Shown here: positions 7,555 through 13,375 of the stretch, piece after piece
How the letters are laid out: each line of letters begins with the position of its first letter
How positions within the stretch are numbered: the first letter of the stretch is position 1
NCBI GenBank assembly: GCA_017430765.1
Contig: JAFRMI010000025.1
Coordinates: 1-13,375, forward strand
Direction of reading: 5' to 3'
Length of the DNA stretch: 13,375 bases
From: Lachnospiraceae bacterium
GTDB lineage: Bacteria; Bacillota_A; Clostridia; Lachnospirales; Lachnospiraceae
The notes under the pieces: generated by a model
What the model saw: the letters and a program-made list of their open reading frames with translations, nothing else
Told to the model about the DNA's origin: nothing
Databases searched by the model: none
Program-made: the position numbers and the translations under genes

Positions 7555-7824
7555 TAAAGGCGATGACGAAGTCGGTCCGAATCGGAAACTTGCAGAGAGC
7601 CGGTGGTTGGTGTAAACCGGCAGCGGATGATTCACATGACCCGTCCCTTCCGAGCCGGAAGCCGGAAAAGCCCATGGCTGAGTAGATGCTTCCCGTGATT
7701 GCTGCGTTAAGGCACAGGGATTAAAGGATCCCGTTGAGTGGTCGTAGAAGTACGGCAATTTGAGTGGTACCGCGGGTGTAGATTGCGCTCGTCTCAAAGA
7801 ATCGGTCTTTGGGACGAGTTTTTT
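7555..7824 (+). promoter_or_regulatory. T-box riboswitch leader
   Basis: The order of T-box landmarks is complete: base of Stem I (GGC 7559-7561 with GCC 7654-7656), a GA-rich kink-turn (AUGA 7563-7566 facing GA 7652-7653), the AG bulge AGAGAG (7594-7599), a distal stem CCGGU/ACCGG with GGUUGGUGUAA in its loop, the Stem II GCUGAGUAG segment (7677-7685), a Stem III (CCCGTG near 7692 with CACAGGG near 7713), the T-box TGGTACCGCGG (7765-7775) and a terminator. T-boxes bind an uncharged tRNA, whose CCA end pairs with UGG to favour the antiterminator and let transcription continue. UGGU predicts a tRNA with discriminator base A. By hand alignment to glyQS the specifier codon is GUC (7643-7645, valine); this assignment is tentative. 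Confidence 0.95.
7788..7824 (+). terminator. Intrinsic terminator of the T-box attenuator
   Basis: CTCGTCTCAAAGA (7788-7800) pairs with TCTTTGGGACGAG (7806-7818) over 13 bp with one G-U, closed by the 5-base loop ATCGG and followed at once by six T (7819-7824). The CTCGTCTC/GGGACGAG form and its distance from the T-box element are typical of T-box attenuators. It would stop transcription when the cognate tRNA is charged. Confidence 0.93.
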
Positions 7825-7825
7825 G

Positions 7826-8047
7826 TTTCACAGACCGCTAAGGAACCAGCCACATCCGCAGTTTAAGAAAGATGCAGCGGATCAAGGGACTTTTATACGC
7901 AGGATCTGCATAAAAAGGGCTGAGAAATACTGCCGGTGATTCTGATCCGTACCGGGATTCCTTCTGAACAGGAGAAGAGAAGGAGAACGGAAACCCGACA
8001 GATCACCCGTATAAAAGGAACGCAGTCGCTGCAGGAGAAGGTGAACT
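7826..8047 (+). other. Structured 5' leader between the T-box terminator and the first gene, with partial TPP-riboswitch signature
   Basis: No gene is supported in these 222 bases. Hairpins are visible at 7854-7882 (ATCCGC/GCGGAT) and 7890-7917 (CTTTTAT...GCAG pairing with CTGC...ATAAAAAG, triloop GAT). The second is followed by GGCTGAGAAATAC (7918-7930), which matches the conserved CUGAGA-AUAC core of thiamine-pyrophosphate aptamers, and then GATTCTGATCCG (7939-7950), which resembles GAACCUGAUCUGG. However, the conserved UAAU and GCG-AGGGA parts are absent: TACCGGGATTCC follows directly. It could be a decayed or divergent aptamer, or coincidence. A strong ribosome binding site (AGAAGGTGA) ends the stretch. 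Confidence 0.5.
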
Positions 8048-10339
8048 ATGACACAGGAACTGGATTTTAAAATTCAGGAGATTGCCGGCCGGATCCGCGT
8101 GCTCAGGGAACTTGAGAATATCACGCCGGAAGAGATGGCAGGCCTCACAGACAGTACACTTGACGAATACCTCGCGTGCGAGGAAGGGGAGAGGGACCTC
8201 AACTTCACATTCATTTACCGTTGTGCACTGGCGCTCAAGGTCTCCGTCACGGACATTCTGGAAGGTTACAGCCCGAACCTCCGGTCGTATACCATGACGC
8301 GCAAGGGCGAGGGGCAGAAGATCTCCCGCGCGCACGGGATGACCTACTACAATCTGGCGTACGCATTTCAGAACCGGATCGCGGAGCCGCTTTATGTGCG
8401 AAGCATCTACGATGAAGCCGCGCAGGACCGCCCCATCGACCTGACAAAGCACGACGGACAGGAGTGCGACATCGTGGTGGAGGGGAGCCTGAAGGTGCAG
8501 ATCGGGGAACACAGCGAGATTCTCGGCCCCGGTGACAGCATCTATTACGACTCCGGCACACCCCACGGCATGATCGCTGTGGGCGGGCAGGACTGCATCT
8601 TTTATGCGATCGTCCTCAACCCTGCCGGCGAGCCGATTCCGGAGCTGACACAGCAGCAGGCCGTCGAGGAGGAGGCCGCTCCGCAGGTAACCGATGATTC
8701 CGAGAGAATCTGGCACGATTACATCGAGGTAGAGGAGAACGAAAGAGGAACTCCGACCGCGATCCGCATCAATAAGAATGCGGCTGCCCGTTTCAATTTC
8801 GCGTTCGATCTCGTGGACGCCCTCGCGAGGCGTGAGCCGGAAAAGCTGGCGATGCTGCACATTTCGCAGGACGGCACGGAGCGCAGAATCACATTCGAGG
8901 ACGTCCGCAAGGAATCGGCCCGCTGCGCGAATTATTTTAAGTCGCTCGGCATCAAGAAGGGCGACCGCGTCATGCTGATCCTGAAGCGCCACTATCAGTT
9001 CTGGTACGCAATTGTCGGTCTTCACAAGATCGGCGCGATCGCGATCCCCGCGACGAACCAGCTGATGGCTCATGACCTGGAGTACCGGTTCCGCGCGGCG
9101 GGAATCACGTCGATCCTCTGTACGGCGGACGGTGAGTCCGCGCACCAGGTGGAGATCGCGCAGGAGGCGTACGGCGGATTGCAGAATCTGATGATCGTGA
9201 ACGGGGAGCGGGAAGGCTGGAGAACCTTCGATGAGGAATATCCCATCTACAGCTCGCGCTTCAGAAGAACCGGCACGTCCCCGTGCGGTGATGACCTGAT
9301 GCTGATGTACTTTACATCAGGAACGTCCGGTTATCCCAAGATTGCGACACATACATATAAACTGCCTCTGGGGCACTTCCACACGGCGAAGTACTGGCAG
9401 ACGGTGGATCCGGACGGGCTGCATTTTACCATATCCGATACGGGATGGGCGAAGGCTGCCTGGGGAAAGATTTACGGGCAGTGGATGTGCGAGGGAGCGA
9501 TCTTTGTCTACGACTTTGACCGTTTCGACGCATCGAAGATCCTGCCGATGTTTGCCAAATACAACATCACGACATTCTGCGCGCCGCCGACCATGCTGCG
9601 CCTGATGATCAAGCAGGATATCTCGCAGTATGATTTCTCGTCCGTCAAACATATGACGACGGCGGGCGAGGCTCTCAACCCGGAGGTCTACCGCCAGTTT
9701 GAGAAGGCGACCGGACTTAGGATTATGGAGGGCTTCGGACAGACCGAGACCGCCATGATCATCGGCAATCTTGTCGGTGCCCCGCACAAGATCGGGTCCA
9801 TGGGACGTCCCATCCCGACCTATGACGTGGCGCTGATCGGAGAGGACGGAAAGCCGGTCGGCTCCGGTGAGGAAGGGGAAATCTGCATCAATATCTCCGG
9901 CGGTATTCCCTGCGGGCTGGCTGTCTGCTATTATAACAGCGAAGAAGAGACCGCCGAGACCTGGAAGGACGGCTGGTACCACACAGGCGACCTCGCCTGG
10001 AGAGACGAGGACGGTTTCTACTGGTATGTCGGCAGAAAGGACGACGTCATCAAGTCGTCCGGCTACCGGATCGGTCCGTTCGAGATCGAGAGCGTGCTCA
10101 TGGAGCTTCCTTACGTCCTCGAGTGCGGCGTGAGCGCCGCGAAGGATCCGGTGAGAGGATATGTCGTCAAGGCGAGTATCGTCCTTGTACCGGGCGTAGA
10201 GGGCACGGACGAGCTGGTGAAAGAGATCCAGCAGTATGTGAAAGAGCACACGGCTCCGTACAAGTACCCGCGGATCGTGGTATTCCGCGATGAACTGCCG
10301 AAGACGACCAGCGGAAAGATTATACGACATGGACTATAA
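8048..10339 (+). CDS. XRE/cupin regulator domain fused to ACSM-type acyl-CoA synthetase (AMP-forming)
   Basis: A 763-aa protein. Residues about 9-73 form an XRE-like helix-turn-helix, about 113-195 a cupin domain (H135, E139, GDSIYYDSGTPHG at 162-174), and about 240-763 an AMP-forming ligase. Ligase motifs are intact: YFTSGTSGYPK (421-431), DTGWAKAAWGKIYGQW (464-479, typical of ACSM/medium-chain synthetases), GFGQTE (562-567), YHTGDLA (644-650), GRKDDVIKSSGYRIGPFEIE (662-681) and the catalytic lysine K757 in TTSGK. It should convert a carboxylic acid, ATP and CoA to an acyl-CoA, AMP and PPi. The downstream oxidoreductase works on acyl-CoA/2-oxoacid pairs, so the two probably share the acyl-CoA. 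The fused regulator may sense the acid or acyl-CoA and bind DNA. ATG 8048 follows AGGTGA by 4 bases. Substrate unknown. Confidence 0.92.
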   Translation: MTQELDFKIQEIAGRIRVLRELENITPEEMAGLTDSTLDEYLACEEGERDLNFTFIYRCALALKVSVTDILEGYSPNLRSYTMTRKGEGQKISRAHGMTYYNLAYAFQNRIAEPLYVRSIYDEAAQDRPIDLTKHDGQECDIVVEGSLKVQIGEHSEILGPGDSIYYDSGTPHGMIAVGGQDCIFYAIVLNPAGEPIPELTQQQAVEEEAAPQVTDDSERIWHDYIEVEENERGTPTAIRINKNAAARFNFAFDLVDALARREPEKLAMLHISQDGTERRITFEDVRKESARCANYFKSLGIKKGDRVMLILKRHYQFWYAIVGLHKIGAIAIPATNQLMAHDLEYRFRAAGITSILCTADGESAHQVEIAQEAYGGLQNLMIVNGEREGWRTFDEEYPIYSSRFRRTGTSPCGDDLMLMYFTSGTSGYPKIATHTYKLPLGHFHTAKYWQTVDPDGLHFTISDTGWAKAAWGKIYGQWMCEGAIFVYDFDRFDASKILPMFAKYNITTFCAPPTMLRLMIKQDISQYDFSSVKHMTTAGEALNPEVYRQFEKATGLRIMEGFGQTETAMIIGNLVGAPHKIGSMGRPIPTYDVALIGEDGKPVGSGEEGEICINISGGIPCGLAVCYYNSEEETAETWKDGWYHTGDLAWRDEDGFYWYVGRKDDVIKSSGYRIGPFEIESVLMELPYVLECGVSAAKDPVRGYVVKASIVLVPGVEGTDELVKEIQQYVKEHTAPYKYPRIVVFRDELPKTTSGKIIRHGL

Positions 10340-10991
10340 GAGAATTACGCTGCTGTGCGGGCACTACGGGAGCGGCAAGACGAATATTGCCGTCAATATT
10401 GCGTACGACCTCCGCCGCCGGTATGAAAATGTGGCCATTGCGGATCTCGATATCGTGAACCCGTATTTCCGCACAAAGGACAGCGAGAAGGAGCTGAAGG
10501 AAGCCGGTATCCGCCTCATCGTATCGGAGTACGCGAACACGAACCTCGACATCCCCGCGCTTCCGCAGGATATGTACGCGATTGTCGACGACAGGACAAT
10601 TCACGCGGTGGTCGACGTGGGCGGCGATGACCGGGGCGCATACGCGCTGGGAAGATTATCCCCCGCGATCCTTAAAGAGAACAGCTACGATATGCTCCTG
10701 GTGGTGAACCGCTTCCGCCCGCTTACGCCGGACGCGGAATCGACCATAGCTGTGATGCGGGAGATCGAGGCGGCGTGCGGACTTCCGTTTACCGGAATTG
10801 TCAATAATTCCAATCTGGCGGCGGAGACAGAACCCGAAGACGTTCTCTCCTCCCTCAGGTACGCGGAGGAAGTGGCGGAAATATGCGGGCTTCCGCTCGT
10901 GATGACATGTGCGGAGGAGAAAGTGGCTTCAGCACTTTGCGGCAAAGTGGAGAACCTGTTCCCCATGCATCTGCAGAAAAGACCTGTGTGA
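10329..10991 (+). CDS. P-loop ATPase of the MinD/CobB-like class in the oxidoreductase operon
   Basis: A 220-aa soluble protein whose ATG (10329) lies 11 bases inside the end of the ligase gene, so translation is probably coupled. Walker A is GHYGSGKT (11-18), an ADLDIVNPYFRT segment at about 47-58 resembles the switch region of SIMIBI ATPases, and VVDVGGDDRGAYAL (about 93-106) is the Walker B region. It lacks the deviant KGG-x-GKT start of ParA/MinD and the CxxC metal site of Mrp/Nbp35 iron-sulphur carriers, so neither partition nor Fe-S delivery can be claimed. A role in assembling or activating the oxidoreductase is suggested only by position. The frame is open to ATG 10290, but that start has no better ribosome binding site and would deepen the overlap. 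Confidence 0.85.
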   Translation: MDYKRITLLCGHYGSGKTNIAVNIAYDLRRRYENVAIADLDIVNPYFRTKDSEKELKEAGIRLIVSEYANTNLDIPALPQDMYAIVDDRTIHAVVDVGGDDRGAYALGRLSPAILKENSYDMLLVVNRFRPLTPDAESTIAVMREIEAACGLPFTGIVNNSNLAAETEPEDVLSSLRYAEEVAEICGLPLVMTCAEEKVASALCGKVENLFPMHLQKRPV

Positions 10992-11021
10992 TGGGAACGG
11001 GAGATGAGATAGGAGGACAAT

Positions 11022-11228
11022 ATGGCAAAACTGACATTCAGAACCGATGAATGCAAGGGATGCGGACTCTGTGTGAATGTATGTCCGAAAAAGATCCTGC
11101 AGCTGTCAAAGGATGTGATTAACAAGAAGGGACATCACCCCGCGGAGTGCATCGATGAGAGCGCATGCATCGCCTGCGCGTCCTGTGCGACGATGTGTCC
11201 CGACTGCATCATTAAGATTGAAAAGTGA
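11022..11228 (+). CDS. 2x[4Fe-4S] ferredoxin-type subunit of 2-oxoacid:ferredoxin oxidoreductase
   Basis: A 68-aa protein with two full CxxCxxCxxxCP motifs: CKGCGLCVNVCP (residues 11-22) and CIACASCATMCP (about 49-60). Each should hold one [4Fe-4S] cluster. Its position directly before the alpha, beta and gamma genes identifies it as the delta-like electron-transfer subunit that passes electrons between the thiamine centre and external ferredoxin. AGGAGG (11011-11016) lies 5 bases before ATG 11022. The alpha gene begins 10 bases after the stop, and the GAGGTGAT of the junction gives the ribosome binding site for it. Confidence 0.93.
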   Translation: MAKLTFRTDECKGCGLCVNVCPKKILQLSKDVINKKGHHPAECIDESACIACASCATMCPDCIIKIEK

Positions 11229-11238
11229 GGTGATCAAG

Positions 11239-12303
11239 GTGGCAGAAAAAGTACTTATGAAAGGCAACGAAGCGATTGCGGAGGCGGCGATCCTCGCAGG
11301 CTGCCGGCATTACTTCGGATATCCGATCACACCGCAGACAGAGATCGCGGCATACATGGCCAAAAGAATGCCCAAGATCGGAGGAACGTTCCTTCAGGCG
11401 GAGAGTGAGATCGCGGCGATCAATATGGTCTACGGCGTCTCCTCAGCCGGAAAACGCGTGATGACGTCCTCGTCCAGCCCGGGAATCTCCCTGAAGAGCG
11501 AAGGCATTTCCTATCTTGCGGGTTCCGATCTTCCGGCCCTCGTCGTCAACTGTCAGAGAGGCGGCCCGGGACTGGGCGGCATTCAGCCGAGCCAGTCGGA
11601 CTACTTCCAGGCGACAAGAGGCGGCGGGCACGGTGATTACCACATGATCGTTCTGGCACCGGCATCGGTGCAGGAGATGGCGCAGCTTACGATCCGCGGA
11701 TTTGAACTGGCGGACGAATACCGCATGACCTCCATGATCCTTGCGGACGGGACAATCGGCCAGATGATGGAGCCGGTATCGTTTGATTTTGAGATCAAAG
11801 AGCAGCCGGCAAAACCCTGGGCGACGACAGGCACGCAGATGAAGAGGCCGCACAACATTGTGAATTCGCTGTATCTCTCTCCGGAGGTTCTTGAGGAGAA
11901 GAATTTTGAGCGCTATCAGAAGTACGAAGAGATCTGCAGGAAGGAAGCGCTTGCAGAGGAATACCGGATGGAGGACGCGGAGATCGTGATCGCTGCGTTC
12001 GGAATTGCCGCCCGTGTGGCGAAGAACGCTGTCAACGCGGCGAGAGAACAGGGCGTCAAAGCCGGTCTCATCCGTCCGATCACGCTTTGGCCGTTCCCCG
12101 CGGAATCGTTCAGACGCGCCCTCGGCACCGCGAAGCAGTTCATCAGTGTGGAACTCTCCATGGGGCAGATGATCGAAGACGTGAAGCTCGCAACGGAATG
12201 CAGGGTGCCGGTTACCCTGACAAACAGAACCGGCGGCATGATTCCGTCTCCCGAACAGGTTTATACCGCCATTATGGAAGCGGCTGGAAAGGCAGGTGAA
12301 TGA
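11239..12303 (+). CDS. vorB: 2-oxoacid:ferredoxin oxidoreductase alpha subunit (VorB-type)
   Basis: A 354-aa protein from GTG 11239, preceded by AGGTG (11228-11232). This start gives the MAEKVLMKGNEAIAEAA beginning typical of the family; the in-frame GTG at 11230 is the alternative. GYPITPQTEIA (27-37) is the signature of the thiamine-pyrophosphate pyrimidine-binding domain of KOR/VOR alpha subunits, and the length matches the roughly 350-aa VorB family. The C-terminal third is the transketolase C-like domain. With the beta subunit it catalyses reversible oxidative decarboxylation of a 2-oxo acid with CoA and ferredoxin. The family label points to branched-chain substrates such as 2-oxoisovalerate, but VOR, KOR and related enzymes cannot be told apart reliably by eye. 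Confidence 0.9.
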   Translation: MAEKVLMKGNEAIAEAAILAGCRHYFGYPITPQTEIAAYMAKRMPKIGGTFLQAESEIAAINMVYGVSSAGKRVMTSSSSPGISLKSEGISYLAGSDLPALVVNCQRGGPGLGGIQPSQSDYFQATRGGGHGDYHMIVLAPASVQEMAQLTIRGFELADEYRMTSMILADGTIGQMMEPVSFDFEIKEQPAKPWATTGTQMKRPHNIVNSLYLSPEVLEEKNFERYQKYEEICRKEALAEEYRMEDAEIVIAAFGIAARVAKNAVNAAREQGVKAGLIRPITLWPFPAESFRRALGTAKQFISVELSMGQMIEDVKLATECRVPVTLTNRTGGMIPSPEQVYTAIMEAAGKAGE

Positions 12304-12304
12304 T

Positions 12305-13074
<770 letters not shown>

Positions 13075-13075
<1 letters not shown>

Positions 13076-13375
13076 TGACGAGAGAATATCTATTTGCCGG
13101 ATTTGGCGGCCAGGGCCTTCTGTTTTCGGGCAAGGTGCTCGCCTATAAGGGACTCATCGAGGACAGGAATGTCAGCTGGCTTCCCTCCTACGGCCCGGAT
13201 GCGCCGAGGAACCGCAAACTGCAGCGTGATCTTTAGCGACGAGCCTGTCGGGGCGCCGATCATTTCGTATCCGGCCGTGCTGGTCGCCATGCACCTTCCG
13301 TCCCTCGACAAATTTGAGCCGGCGGTGAAAAGCGGAGGAACCATCTTTGTCGACAGTTCCCTGATCGAGCGGAAG
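13075..13375 (+). pseudogene. 2-oxoacid:ferredoxin oxidoreductase gamma subunit, frameshifted and cut by the window end
   Basis: The frame starting at ATG 13075 begins as a normal gamma subunit (AGFGGQGLLFSGKVLA, residues 8-23) and continues to LPSYGPD, then departs from the family and stops at TAG 13234-13236. The family pattern resumes in the +1 frame from about 13208 (GTANCSVIFSDEPVG, then PAVLVAM-LPSLDKFEP) and stays open to the end of the window. Against the usual SYGPEMRGGTAN pattern the sequence lacks two bases between about 13195 and 13208 and has one changed base. This may be a true mutation or a sequencing or assembly error; the intact reading on both sides suggests a recent or artificial change. 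If real, the oxidoreductase would lack a working gamma subunit. Confidence 0.85.

Noticed and set aside
7892..7962. A full functional TPP riboswitch call
   Set aside because: Only part of the conserved core is present and the pyrophosphate-binding GCG-AGGGA segment is missing, so it is kept only as an observation.
8003..9145. Minus-strand open frame of 380 codons opposite the ligase gene
   Set aside because: The opposite strand encodes clear HTH, cupin and ligase motifs. The antisense product has no recognisable domain and is rich in Arg, Asp and Val as expected of a shadow frame.
9317..10330. Minus-strand open frame of 337 codons
   Set aside because: Same reasoning: it is a mirror of the ligase catalytic domain, with no motif or start signal.

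Overview
The window reads as a chromosomal piece of an anaerobic Clostridia-type Bacillota, most likely Lachnospiraceae or a close relative. The grounds are a T-box tRNA-sensing leader, strong GGAGG-type ribosome binding sites, ferredoxin-linked 2-oxoacid metabolism and a fairly GC-rich coding style. This placement is an inference. All supported genes lie on the + strand.

Layout. (1) Positions 1-1245 hold the 3' part of an FAD/NAD(P)-dependent oxidoreductase. Its GltD-like module is joined to the C-terminal half of a xanthine-dehydrogenase/CO-dehydrogenase-type flavoprotein domain, and a terminator-like hairpin follows. (2) Positions 1394-6568 hold a tight three-gene cluster: a large protein with N-terminal BspA-type leucine-rich repeats and a DUF4132-like C-terminal region, a protein with a DUF2201-type metallopeptidase-like domain plus a VWA domain, and a MoxR-type AAA+ ATPase. 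Such ATPase/VWA pairs act as chaperone-like remodelling machines elsewhere; the target here is unknown. (3) Positions 6708-7391 hold two small genes, a stand-alone PqqD-like (RiPP-recognition-element fold) protein and a 121-aa protein I do not recognise. (4) Positions 7392-8047 are a long non-coding stretch with short repeats, a good sigma-70-type promoter, a complete T-box leader with terminator, and a second structured leader that carries part of a thiamine-pyrophosphate riboswitch signature. (5) Positions 8048-13375 (window end) are one operon: an XRE/cupin regulator fused to an ACSM-type acyl-CoA synthetase, a P-loop ATPase, a 2x[4Fe-4S] ferredoxin subunit, and the alpha, beta and gamma subunits of a VOR/KOR-type 2-oxoacid:ferredoxin oxidoreductase. 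The gamma gene is frameshifted as given and runs off the end.

The most interesting idea is region 4 plus region 5. A T-box normally turns on amino-acid supply when a tRNA is uncharged. Here it precedes an acid:CoA ligase and a reversible 2-oxoacid oxidoreductase. Together these could make an amino-acid precursor by activating a carboxylic acid to acyl-CoA and reductively carboxylating it to the 2-oxo acid. Aligning Stem I by hand against the glyQS T-box puts a GUC (valine) codon in the specifier position, which would fit isobutyrate to 2-oxoisovalerate to valine, but that reading is tentative.
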